DNA from: Duganella sp. Leaf126
Lineage (GTDB): Bacteria; Pseudomonadota; Gammaproteobacteria; Burkholderiales; Burkholderiaceae_D
Assembly (NCBI RefSeq): GCF_001423125.1
Contig: NZ_LMNW01000007.1
Location: 1 to 54,230 of the forward strand
Direction: 5' to 3'
Length of the DNA stretch: 54,230 nt
The position numbers and the translations under genes were made by a program. The notes under the pieces are model-generated. The model had not been told where the DNA came from, ran no database searches, and saw only the letters and a program-made list of their open reading frames with translations. Numbering within the stretch: the stretch's first letter is position 1; the number at the start of each line of letters is the position of its first letter. Of this stretch, positions 15,596-24,005 are shown piece by piece.

Positions 15596-17017
15596 TCAGA
15601 ACTTGTAGTTGTACGACAGGCCCAGCAGCGAGATATGGGTCTGCGACACGCCACGCGTGGTCTCTCCGTTACCGGTGCAGGTGCGCGACAGCGTGGTGCA
15701 CTGGTTGGTGTAGTTCAGCGGCGCATCCTTGAAGTCCAGGTAGCTGTAAGCGACATCGATCGACGAGCGGTCGTCCAGTTTCCACTGGGCGCCGAGCGAA
15801 TACTGCATGCGGTCGCTGTCCGGCAGCGCCGGGTGACGCAGCTCGGCGCTTTGCACCGGCGACTCGTCGTGGGCCACGCCGGCGCGCAGGGTCAGGCTGT
15901 CGCTGTAGGCATAGGTGCCGCCCAGGGCCACGCGCACGGTGTTCTTCCATTGCTGGCGGATCACTTCGGCGCCTTCCGGCGTGCCGGGGAATTCGATCAG
16001 CAGGTCGCCCAGGCGGTTATGGCGCGACCAGGTGACGTCGGCCATGCCGGCCCACTTGCTGTCGAACTTGTGGTACACGTTGGCTGCCACGGTTTCCGGC
16101 GTGCGCAGCTTGACCAGCGCGGCCGAGTTGACGCGGTTCGAGGCGACGCTGAGGGCGCCGTTGACGACCTTATCGTCGGTGGACTGCGAGAAGTCCCACA
16201 CCGTGCTGCCCTTCATCTTGTGCGCGATCGACGAGCGGTACGACAGGCCGAAGCGGGTGTTCTCGTCGAGCGTGAACAGGTAGCCGAGGTTGAAGCCATA
16301 GCCCCAGTCCTTCACGCTGTTCGAACCATGGCCGTCACCGGCGGTGGCCAGCTTGGCCGGATTGCCGCCGGCCGCGACGATCTGGCTCACCAGTGCTGCG
16401 CGCTGCGCGGCAAACGCCGGCGACTGCAGCTGGGCCACCGTGCCCAGCACATCGACGCCCTGGCCCAGCTCGGCCTTCATGTACTCGGCCGAGATGCCGA
16501 TACCGAAAGCATGGTGCTCGTTGAGCTTGAACGACAGCGAGGGATTGAGCGTCACCGACTTGAGCATCACGTCAGTCAGCGCATAGCGGCCGGTCCAGTT
16601 GTTACCGTAGTCGAGCTTGGCGCCGTAAGGGACGAACAGGCCGATACCGGCGGTCCACTGGTCGTTGATCTTGCTGCTGGCATAAATCGACGGCGCGGTT
16701 TTCACCGACGGCACGTAGTCGGACGGATTGCCGCCACCGGTCGGCAAGCCCACGAAGCGGGTCGAGCCGGTGTCGGTATAGCTCGAATGCGGCACGACGA
16801 AGGTGGCGCCGGCGCTGATCTGGTTGCCGTCCAGGCGCGACAGGCCTGCCGCATTGTAGAAGATGGTCGACGGGTCGTTGGCTTCGGCGCCGCTGGCGTC
16901 GGCCGTGCCTTGCGCCGACACGCTTTGCGAGCCGAAACGGTAACCGGAAGCGTGGGCGTTGAACGAGAGCGCGCCGACGGCGGCAGCGATCACCAGGGGA
17001 AGTAACTTACGTTGCAT
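15596..17017 (-). CDS. FadL/OmpP1/TodX-family outer-membrane transport protein
   Basis: A 473-residue outer-membrane beta barrel. A signal peptide of about 23 residues (MQRKLLPLVIAAAVGALSFN then AHA) precedes SGYRFGSQSVSAQGTADASG and the NDPSTIFYNAAGLSRL segment, which is the FadL N-terminal hatch. The protein ends in Phe (YNYKF), as barrels do. FadL proteins let long-chain fatty acids or aromatic hydrocarbons cross the outer membrane. The start at 17017 is chosen for the signal peptide and an AAAGAGA site; the frame is open 21 codons further upstream. It is flanked by terminators on both sides, so it is probably transcribed alone. Confidence 0.93.
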   Translation of the reverse strand: MQRKLLPLVIAAAVGALSFNAHASGYRFGSQSVSAQGTADASGAEANDPSTIFYNAAGLSRLDGNQISAGATFVVPHSSYTDTGSTRFVGLPTGGGNPSDYVPSVKTAPSIYASSKINDQWTAGIGLFVPYGAKLDYGNNWTGRYALTDVMLKSVTLNPSLSFKLNEHHAFGIGISAEYMKAELGQGVDVLGTVAQLQSPAFAAQRAALVSQIVAAGGNPAKLATAGDGHGSNSVKDWGYGFNLGYLFTLDENTRFGLSYRSSIAHKMKGSTVWDFSQSTDDKVVNGALSVASNRVNSAALVKLRTPETVAANVYHKFDSKWAGMADVTWSRHNRLGDLLIEFPGTPEGAEVIRQQWKNTVRVALGGTYAYSDSLTLRAGVAHDESPVQSAELRHPALPDSDRMQYSLGAQWKLDDRSSIDVAYSYLDFKDAPLNYTNQCTTLSRTCTGNGETTRGVSQTHISLLGLSYNYKF

Positions 17018-17195
17018 AGTTCGTCTCTTTATTATCGGGTTGTCAGGTTCCCGCGCCGTAGCTGCCGGTCTCGGCGACAAGGTGCTGGAAGGCCAGCAGC
17101 TTACCCGATGGCAGTCCGCACACGAAAGTCAACAAACTAGAGGAAGACCCCTAATTTTCTGCTTGAAACCGAACAGATGCTCTGCATCGGGAACG

Positions 17196-17222
17196 AAAAA
17201 AAGGGGCCGCAGCCCCTTTTTT
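17196..17222. terminator. bidirectional-type terminator after RND operon
   Basis: A GGGGC/GCCCC hairpin is flanked by A7 on the left and T6 on the right, so it can act on either strand. It lies 24 bases after the RND pump stop codon (minus strand) and would end the efflux operon before fadL. Confidence 0.8.
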
Positions 17223-17245
17223 GCCTGACCTTGCTACCTCACTTG

Positions 17246-20200
17246 CTAGGCCACCTTCTTGCTGTAATCGCCGTGATCGGTCGGCGGCTGCTTGCGCGTG
17301 CCGCTGGCCACGAAACGTCCGAGCATCAGCACCGTGCGGTAGACGAAGCGCGCCAGCGTCAGGAACAGCACGATCTCGATGGCCGTGATCAGCACCGCCA
17401 GCGGCAGTCCCATGGCGCCGGCGCGCGCGGTCCAGTAGGCGCTGCGGCGCTGGAACTTGCGGCCGAGGTTTTCGCGCTTGATCTCGATGCTGTCGTAGAA
17501 GGTCGGCACCATCAGCAAGGTCAGCAAGGTGGACGTGATGGTGCCGCCGATGATGGCCACCGCCATCGGCCGGTAGAACTCGCCGCCCTCGCCCAAGGCC
17601 AGCGCCACCGGCAGCATGCCGGCAATCAGCGCAAACGTGGTCATCAGGATCGGGCGCAGGCGCATGCGGCCCGCGTACATCAGCGCATCTTCGCGGCTGT
17701 GGCCCTCTTCCTCGCGGGTGCGGGCCGCTTCCAGCAGCAGGATGGCGTTCTTCGCAACCAGTCCCATCAGCATGATCACGCCGATCAGACTCATCAGGTT
17801 GAGCGTGCTGCCGGTCACCAGCAGGCCCACCACCACGCCGATCAGCGACAGCGGCAGCGACAGCATCACGCCGATCGGCGCCATGAAGGAACCGAACTGC
17901 ATCACCAGGATCAGGTACATCAGGCCCACGCCGGCCAGCAGCGCGATGGCCATGGCGCCGAACACTTCCTGCATGTCCTTGCCGGCGCCGCCCACCGACA
18001 GGCCGTAGCCGGGCGGGAAGTCGATCGACTTGGCCAGCGCCTTGGCGTCGTTGGTCACCTCGCCCGGCGAACGGCCCTGGGCGTTGGCGGTGACGGTGAT
18101 CACGCGCTTGCCGTCCTTGTGCTTGATGGTGGACGGTCCCTTGCCCATGGTGACGGTGGCAATCTGGTCGAGCGGCACCATCTGGTTGGTGCCCACCACG
18201 GCAATCGGCAGGCGCTCGATATTTTCCGCGCTGGCGCGGTCTTCCGGCGCCAGGCGGACGGCCACGTCGCGCGATTCGCCGGTCGGATCGACCCAGTCGC
18301 CGACCTCGATGCCAGCAAAGGCCACGCGCAGCGCCTGCGCAGCGTCGCCGGCAGCAATCCCCATCGAGTTGGCCAGGCCGCGGTTGAGCACGATCTGCAG
18401 CTCGTCCTTCGGATCCTGCTCCGACAGCGTGACATCGACCGCACCGGGCACCTTGCGCAGACGCTCCATGTAGTCGCTGGTCAGTTCCATCAGCTTGCGC
18501 GAATCGGTGCCGGTAAATTCGATCTGCACCGGCTTGCCGCCGCCGTTGGCCAGGTCGTCCTGCACCGTGTATTCGGCGCCGACCAGGCCGGACAGCTTCT
18601 CGCGCAGCTCCTTGGCCACCTCGGCCGAGGACCGGTTGCGCTCGTGCTTCTTGCCCAGGTCCACGTAGATCTTGCCGCCCGTGACGTTCACGTAAGCATT
18701 GGTCTGCTTGGTTTCCTTGATGGTAAAGGCGATATCGACCGCGTTCTGCAGTTTCAGGCGCGAATACTCGAGGCTGGACGACGACGGCGAGCGCACATCG
18801 ATGGCGATGGTGCCGAAGTCGGACGCCGGCAGGAAGCTCGAACCGCCCTTGGTCACCTGCAAGGCGATGGCGCCGGCAAACATCAGGAAGGCGATGATGC
18901 CCATGGCCATGCGGTGGCGCAGCGCCCAGGCGATGATGCGGCCGTAGCGGTCGGCCTGGTGGTCGAACCAGATATTGAAGCGTTCGAGCACGCGGCTGAA
19001 CCCCTTGCGCGGCGCCGTGTGGTGGTCGGGCGGGTCGCCCCAGAAAGCCGACAGCATCGGATCCAGCGTGAACGAGATCAGCAGCGAGACGGCCACCGAG
19101 CAGGTGACGGTCAGCGCGAACGGCCGGAACCACTCGCCGGTTATGCCCGGCATGAACGCGACCGGGATGAACACGGCCATGATCGAGAACGTGGTGGCAG
19201 CGACGGCCATGCCGATTTCGGCCGTGCCCTTGAGCGCCGCCGTGCGGCGGTCGGCGCCCATCTGCATGTGGCGCACGATATTTTCCCGCACCACGATGGC
19301 GTCGTCGATCAGCACGCCGATCGCCAGCGACAGGCCGAGCAAGGTCATGAAGTTGAGCGTGAAGCCGCACAGCCAGACGCCGATGAAGGCCGCCAGCACC
19401 GACGTCGGCAGCGACAGCGCTGTGATCAGCGTCGAGCGCCACGAGTTCAGGAACGCGTACACGACGAAAATGGTCAGCCCGGCGCCGAACACCAGTGCTT
19501 CGATCACGTTGTTGAGGCTGGACTCGGCGTCTTCACCGCCATCCTGGGTGATTTCGAGCTGGGTGCCCTTCGGCAGTTCCTTGTTGATCTCGGCCGTGAG
19601 CTTGCGCACTGCATGCGCCACCGAGACGGTGGAGGCGTCGCGCGAGCGCGAAATCGAGATGCCGACGTTGGGATTACCGGACCGCACGCTGAGCGAACTC
19701 ATTTCGGCGAAGCCGTCCTCGATGGTGGCCACCTGGGCCAGGCGCACCAGCTCGTCGCCATTGCGCTTGACCACCACCTGCTGGAATTCCTCGGGCCGCT
19801 CGATGCGGCCGACCAGGCGGATGCTTTTTTCGTCAAGGTCGCCGCGCACCTTGCCCACCGGCGCGTTGGTGTTCTGGTTGCGCAGTGCGTTGACCACGTC
19901 GCCCACCGAGACATTGTATTCGCGCAGCTTTTCCGCCTTGAGCAGCACGCTCAGTTCGCGCCGGAGCGAGCCGTCGACATTGACCGAGGCCACGCCGTCG
20001 ATGCCGCGGAAGCGGTCGGCCAGCTTGTCCTCGGCCAGGCGCGAAATCGCCGAATGGCTTTGCACCTTGGACGACAGCGCCAGCTGCATCACCGGCTGGG
20101 CCGAGGTATCGATGCGCTGCAAGATCGGTTCGCGCATCTCGACCGGCAGCTTGTAGCGCACCGACGCGATGGCGTTGCGGATTTCATCGGACGCCTCGAT

Positions 20201-20503
20201 CAGGTTCTTGCTGAAGCTAAACTTGATCATGATGCGCGCCGAGCCTTCGGACGCGGTGGAATTGGTCTCGGTCGCGCCGGTAATCGACTGGAACGATTTT
20301 TCCAGGCGGTTGATGATCTCGCGCTCGACCGTTTCCGGCGACGCGCCCGGGTACGGAATGCTGACGATGATGAACGGGATTTCCACGTCCGGGTTCTGGT
20401 TGACCCGCAGCTTGGACAGGGCCATCAGGCCCAGGCACATCATGGCCACGATCAGCACGATCGTGGCGACCGGCTTCTTGACACTGAAATTGGATAAGAA
20501 CAT
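17246..20503 (-). CDS. RND efflux pump inner-membrane permease (HAE1/AcrB type)
   Basis: A 1085-residue resistance-nodulation-division transporter. The N-terminus FLSNFSVKKPVATIVLIVAM and the NPDVEIPFIIV and PYPGASPETVE blocks are typical. The proton-relay Asp pair is in GVLIDDAIVVREN and the partner Lys is in GLVAKNAIL, so transport residues are intact. It is longer than usual by a C-terminal segment carrying one more hydrophobic helix and a charged tail. Together with the adaptor at 20510 and an outer-membrane channel encoded elsewhere it would expel hydrophobic or amphiphilic compounds. The start codon lies 6 bases after the adaptor stop codon, so the two are co-transcribed. Confidence 0.96.
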   Translation of the reverse strand: MFLSNFSVKKPVATIVLIVAMMCLGLMALSKLRVNQNPDVEIPFIIVSIPYPGASPETVEREIINRLEKSFQSITGATETNSTASEGSARIMIKFSFSKNLIEASDEIRNAIASVRYKLPVEMREPILQRIDTSAQPVMQLALSSKVQSHSAISRLAEDKLADRFRGIDGVASVNVDGSLRRELSVLLKAEKLREYNVSVGDVVNALRNQNTNAPVGKVRGDLDEKSIRLVGRIERPEEFQQVVVKRNGDELVRLAQVATIEDGFAEMSSLSVRSGNPNVGISISRSRDASTVSVAHAVRKLTAEINKELPKGTQLEITQDGGEDAESSLNNVIEALVFGAGLTIFVVYAFLNSWRSTLITALSLPTSVLAAFIGVWLCGFTLNFMTLLGLSLAIGVLIDDAIVVRENIVRHMQMGADRRTAALKGTAEIGMAVAATTFSIMAVFIPVAFMPGITGEWFRPFALTVTCSVAVSLLISFTLDPMLSAFWGDPPDHHTAPRKGFSRVLERFNIWFDHQADRYGRIIAWALRHRMAMGIIAFLMFAGAIALQVTKGGSSFLPASDFGTIAIDVRSPSSSSLEYSRLKLQNAVDIAFTIKETKQTNAYVNVTGGKIYVDLGKKHERNRSSAEVAKELREKLSGLVGAEYTVQDDLANGGGKPVQIEFTGTDSRKLMELTSDYMERLRKVPGAVDVTLSEQDPKDELQIVLNRGLANSMGIAAGDAAQALRVAFAGIEVGDWVDPTGESRDVAVRLAPEDRASAENIERLPIAVVGTNQMVPLDQIATVTMGKGPSTIKHKDGKRVITVTANAQGRSPGEVTNDAKALAKSIDFPPGYGLSVGGAGKDMQEVFGAMAIALLAGVGLMYLILVMQFGSFMAPIGVMLSLPLSLIGVVVGLLVTGSTLNLMSLIGVIMLMGLVAKNAILLLEAARTREEEGHSREDALMYAGRMRLRPILMTTFALIAGMLPVALALGEGGEFYRPMAVAIIGGTITSTLLTLLMVPTFYDSIEIKRENLGRKFQRRSAYWTARAGAMGLPLAVLITAIEIVLFLTLARFVYRTVLMLGRFVASGTRKQPPTDHGDYSKKVA

Positions 20504-20509
20504 GGCGGC

Positions 20510-21679
20510 TTATTCCTTCTTGTCTGCCACGGCGGCAACAGGGGCGGATGCAATGGCCTGGGCAGGCTTGGCGACTTTCGGCGCGATGAACGATACTTTC
20601 TGCCCATCCTTGAAGTTCGAGCCGGGCACGCGCATGATGGTGTCGCCGGCGGCCAGGCCCGACAGTACCTGCCAGTTACCGGTGCGCTCGTCGCGGGTGC
20701 CGATGGTCAGCATCGCCTTGCTCATCACGCCATTCTTGACGCGCCACACATAGTTGACGTCGCCGGCCTGCACCAGCGACGACTGCGGCACGGTCAGCGC
20801 AGCATTGGCCTGCGATTCGATGCGCCCTTCCGCGTACAGGCCGGCTACCCGCGGCTGCGCTGCGCCGGCAAACGCCACCAGCACTTCCACCTGGCGGGTA
20901 ACGGCGTTGGCAGCCGGATCGACGCGCTTGACGGTGCCGGCAAAGTTCTGGCCCGGGTAGCCGTTGACGCGGAACAGCACCGGCTGGCCTACCTTGACCA
21001 CGCCGATCTTGTCGGCCGAGACCATGCCTTCGAAGCGCATGCTGGCCGGATCGATCACTTTCACCAGCTCCTTGCCCACCTGGGCGGTGTCGCCGCTCGA
21101 CACCTTGCGCTCGCTGACGATGCCGTCGAACGGGGCGCGCACCACGGTGCGGCCCAGCTGCTGGCGCGCGGTCACCAGGCGCGACTTGGCGGCGGCCAGC
21201 TCGCTTTGCGCCGTATTGCGGCGCAGTTCCACGTCTTCCAGCGCCTGCGACGACACCATGCCCGACGAGCGCAGCGTGGTCTGCCGTTCGAGCATGCGCT
21301 GGGTCTGGTCCAGCGACTGCTGCGCGGCGCGCGCGGCTTCCTCGGCCGAACTGACGTTGTCGCGGATCGAGGTCTCGTCCAGGCGCAGCAGCACGTCACC
21401 CTTTTTGACCGGCTCGCCGTTTTCCTTGAGGACCTGCAGCACGATGGCGCTGACTTCGGCGCGCAGGTCGGCGCGGCGTTCGGGCTGGATCGAGCCGGTG
21501 ACGACCGGGCCGGAAGCCAGCGCGCTCGACTGCACCACCAGCGTATCTTCGCTGGCCACCTGCAAGGGCATGCCGGCGGCCTTGGCGGCTTCTTCCTTTT
21601 TCTGGGCATCCTCGTCTGGTTTGTGACACCCCGCCAAGGCTGTAGCGACGGCGATAGCGAGCAGGGTTTTGCGCAACAT
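20510..21679 (-). CDS. RND efflux periplasmic adaptor (membrane-fusion) lipoprotein
   Basis: A 389-residue HlyD/AcrA-type adaptor. The signal MLRKTLLAIAVATALAGC has a lipobox, so the mature protein is anchored by Cys18. A barrel-sandwich (lipoyl) half containing GEPVKKGDVLLRLDE is followed by a helical hairpin rich in Gln/Ala, the second lipoyl half (VRAPFDGIVSERKVSSGD) and beta-barrel domains. The C-terminal tail is Ala/Lys-rich. The start at 21679 is supported by CCGGAGA upstream; the upstream open frame lacks a signal sequence. It is the first gene of the efflux operon and has its own promoter at 21741-21769. Confidence 0.94.
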   Translation of the reverse strand: MLRKTLLAIAVATALAGCHKPDEDAQKKEEAAKAAGMPLQVASEDTLVVQSSALASGPVVTGSIQPERRADLRAEVSAIVLQVLKENGEPVKKGDVLLRLDETSIRDNVSSAEEAARAAQQSLDQTQRMLERQTTLRSSGMVSSQALEDVELRRNTAQSELAAAKSRLVTARQQLGRTVVRAPFDGIVSERKVSSGDTAQVGKELVKVIDPASMRFEGMVSADKIGVVKVGQPVLFRVNGYPGQNFAGTVKRVDPAANAVTRQVEVLVAFAGAAQPRVAGLYAEGRIESQANAALTVPQSSLVQAGDVNYVWRVKNGVMSKAMLTIGTRDERTGNWQVLSGLAAGDTIMRVPGSNFKDGQKVSFIAPKVAKPAQAIASAPVAAVADKKE

Positions 21680-21740
21680 AAATGAATCTCCGGAGATGGA
21701 CAACGTGGTATTGATATTGTGGTCAGACGTTAGCGCGCAA

Positions 21741-21769
21741 AGTATCCACGAGTGACCGATAGTGGTCAA
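21741..21769 (-). promoter_or_regulatory. promoter of RND efflux operon with overlapping operator
   Basis: On the minus strand, TTGACC (21764-21769) and GATACT (21741-21746) are 17 bases apart. An inverted repeat, TGACC-GATAGT-GGTCA (21753-21768), overlaps the -35 element and spacer, where a repressor would block RNA polymerase. No TetR, MarR or LysR gene is adjacent. Confidence 0.6.
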
Positions 21770-21889
21770 TCCACCTGCGACAGACGGCAAAATTTGTGGC
21801 TGAATTGCCAAATACGGGGATGAACGGAGGCAGCCGCCGAAACCGGCCCGCTGGTGGCCGCGTTGCCGGCTGTCCCGGACAGCCGCTGA

Positions 21890-22309
21890 TCAGCGGCCGA
21901 AGAAGTGGTAAATCAGGTGGGCAACCGCGATGCCCGTGCACAGGCCGCCGGCGATTTCCACCAGCGTATGGCCCATCCGCTCGCGCAGCCGCGTGTGGCC
22001 GCCGTCGTCGCCGGCCAGCCGGTTGATGGCGGCGGCCTGCCTGCCCACGTGCTGGCGCAGGCTGTTGGCATCGATGATGACGATGAAGCACAGCGTGACC
22101 GCCACCCCGAACGCGGGGTGGCCGATGCCTTCGCGCAGCGCAATCAGGGTCGCCATGCTGGACACCACCGCGCTGTGATTACTGGGAAAGCCGCCGTTAC
22201 CAACCAGGTTGAAGGCCCATTTGCGGGCCCTGGCGCTGTTGATCAGGAACTTGATCGGACCGACGGTGATCCAGGTGATCAGGGGGGTGAGCAGGTAAGC
22301 GAGGTCCAT
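21890..22309 (-). CDS. divergent PAP2-family membrane protein (DUF212, YuiD-like)
   Basis: A 139-residue inner-membrane protein with several helices. NGGFPSNHSAVVSSMATLIA carries the histidine and serine positions of the divergent PAP2 phosphatase family, and FIVIIDANSLRQHVGRQAAA is its second signature. It may act on a lipid phosphate, but activity in this subgroup is not established. The start at 22309 is chosen because AAAGGA lies just upstream. It is divergent from the DUF475 gene, and a 210-base region separates it from the efflux operon. Confidence 0.88.
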   Translation of the reverse strand: MDLAYLLTPLITWITVGPIKFLINSARARKWAFNLVGNGGFPSNHSAVVSSMATLIALREGIGHPAFGVAVTLCFIVIIDANSLRQHVGRQAAAINRLAGDDGGHTRLRERMGHTLVEIAGGLCTGIAVAHLIYHFFGR

Positions 22310-22448
22310 CGGTAATCCTTTGATTTTGTGGAGCAATAATTTTTGTGGCGCAATTATGGCAGAAGCGCACGCCACGGCCCAGCCATGATGCCAAACAATC
22401 TACAAGTCGGCTAAAATCGGTCATCCCTCACCTCCCAAGAAGAACAAT

Positions 22449-23519
22449 ATGCGTCATTTCGGCGTTTCCTTCGTAGTCACTTTCGTCCTCATGGCCCTGG
22501 CCGGCTGGTGGGGTTACAACCACGGCGGCAGCGCCGGCCTGCTCTCCGCGCTGTGGATCTGCGCGGTGCTGGGGGTGATGGAGGTGTCGCTGTCGTTCGA
22601 CAATGCGGTGGTCAATGCCTCGGTGCTGCGCCACTGGAGCGAGTTCTGGCGCAAGCTGTTCCTGACGGTCGGCATCCTGGTCGCCGTGTTCGGCATGCGG
22701 CTGGTGTTCCCGCTGCTGATCGTTTCGGTCGCCACCGGCCTGGGCCTGTTCGATGTCTGGACCATGGCCACCACCACCCCGGACGAGTATTCGCGCCACC
22801 TGACCGAGGCCCATGCCCAGGTCGCGGCCTTCGGCGGCGCGTTTCTGCTGCTGGTGTTTCTCAACTTCCTGTTCGACGAAGACAAGGAGCACCACTGGCT
22901 GGGCTGGATCGAGGAAAAACTCGGCGCCATCGGCACCGGCGGGCTGGCCGTGCTGCTCACCCTGGCGGGCGTGTTCGCCTGCATGAGCATGGTCCCGGCG
23001 CAGGACCAGCTCAGCGTACTGACGGCCGGCGTGGTCGGCGTGGTGGTCTATCTGGCCGTTTCCTGGCTGTCCGAGCTGCTGGAGCAGGATCCGCCCGCGG
23101 GCGTGGAAACCGATGACGCCCAGCCGTCCGGCGCCGGTGCAGGCGCCGTGGTGGCCACGGTGGCGCGCGGCAGCATCGGCGGCTTTTTGTACCTGGAAGT
23201 GCTGGACGCGTCGTTCAGCTTCGACGGCGTGATCGGCGCTTTTGCCATCACCAAGGACGTGGTCATTATCATGCTGGGCCTGGCGATCGGCGCCATGTTC
23301 GTGCGCTCGCTGACCGTGTTCCTGGTGCACAAGGGTACGCTGGACGAATATGTGTACCTCGAGCATGGCGCCCACTACGCGATCGGCATCCTGGCGCTGA
23401 TCATGCTCGCCAGCGTGAAATACCATATTCCTGAGTGGTTCACCGGCCTGTCCGGCGTCGCGTTCATCCTGATCTCGCTATGGTCGTCGATCCGGTACAA
23501 ACGGCGCCACGCTGCGTGA
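22449..23519 (+). CDS. DUF475 integral membrane protein (TerC-related)
   Basis: A 356-residue polytopic membrane protein. Two related acidic membrane motifs, EVSLSFDNAVVNASVL near residue 46 and EVLDASFSFDGVIGAFAIT in the C-terminal half, are the duplicated signature of DUF475. That family is related to TerC (tellurite resistance, Mn2+ or metal export). A soluble acidic loop (EQDPPAGVETDDAQ) separates the halves. A metal-ion export role is inferred from the TerC relationship. The start has AAGAAGAAC upstream. It is followed closely by the small membrane protein at 23555. Confidence 0.9.
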   Translation: MRHFGVSFVVTFVLMALAGWWGYNHGGSAGLLSALWICAVLGVMEVSLSFDNAVVNASVLRHWSEFWRKLFLTVGILVAVFGMRLVFPLLIVSVATGLGLFDVWTMATTTPDEYSRHLTEAHAQVAAFGGAFLLLVFLNFLFDEDKEHHWLGWIEEKLGAIGTGGLAVLLTLAGVFACMSMVPAQDQLSVLTAGVVGVVVYLAVSWLSELLEQDPPAGVETDDAQPSGAGAGAVVATVARGSIGGFLYLEVLDASFSFDGVIGAFAITKDVVIIMLGLAIGAMFVRSLTVFLVHKGTLDEYVYLEHGAHYAIGILALIMLASVKYHIPEWFTGLSGVAFILISLWSSIRYKRRHAA

Positions 23520-23554
23520 TAAGATCCCAACCAGTTTAACTTGACTGTCCAACC

Positions 23555-23923
23555 ATGAAATCGAAGCGCGTACTGCTGTACTTTATCGGCCTGGTGATCG
23601 TCGCCATGCTGGCCTTTGCGGCCTACACCTGGACCATGCTGAACGTCTCGTATTCGGACGGCGAGCGGGCCGGCTTCCTGCAAAAGTTTTCGCGCGTGGG
23701 CTGGTTCTGCAAGACCTGGGAAGGCGAAATCCTGCTGACCTCGATGCCGGGGGCAATCCCCGAGAAATTCTTCTTCAGTACCCGTGACGACGCCGTGGCC
23801 AAGCAGTTGTCGGCCGCCATCGGCAAGCGCGTGGTGCTCGGCTACGCCCAGCACCGCGGTGTGCCGACCCAGTGTTTCGGCGAGAGCGAGTATTTTGTGA
23901 CCAAGGTGACGGTACAGCAGTAA
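23555..23923 (+). CDS. conserved hypothetical single-span membrane protein
   Basis: A 122-residue protein with an N-terminal membrane helix (LLYFIGLVIVAMLAFAAY) and a periplasmic domain containing KFSRVGWFCKTWEGEI and a second Cys in TQCFGESEYF; the two cysteines could form a disulphide. I recognise it as a widespread proteobacterial hypothetical but cannot name a function. It lies 35 bases after DUF475 on the same strand and is probably co-transcribed. It ends just before a REP-like palindrome. Confidence 0.8.
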   Translation: MKSKRVLLYFIGLVIVAMLAFAAYTWTMLNVSYSDGERAGFLQKFSRVGWFCKTWEGEILLTSMPGAIPEKFFFSTRDDAVAKQLSAAIGKRVVLGYAQHRGVPTQCFGESEYFVTKVTVQQ

Positions 23924-23930
23924 CCGAATC

Positions 23931-23998
23931 GGATCCCCGCCTGCGCGGGGATGACGGATGTGAGGTCCGATGCCGTCATTGGCGCGCAGGCGCGAACC
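23931..23998. repeat. REP/BIME-like palindromic intergenic element
   Basis: Left arm 23931-23957 and right arm 23973-23998 are inverted copies, with a GCCTGCGCG core and the GATGACGG/CCGTCATT flanks. One strand contains the GC-rich tract that translates as HPRAGGDP, a hallmark of a repeat common in beta- and gammaproteobacterial genomes. The element lies between convergent genes, where it could form a transcript-end hairpin. Confidence 0.75.
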
Positions 23999-24005
23999 TG
24001 TTTTT

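Noticed and set aside
17177..20497. 1106-codon open frame opposite the RND pump
   Set aside because: The His/Gln/Asp-rich composition is the mirror of GC-rich codons in the pump gene. It has no domain and no ribosome site.
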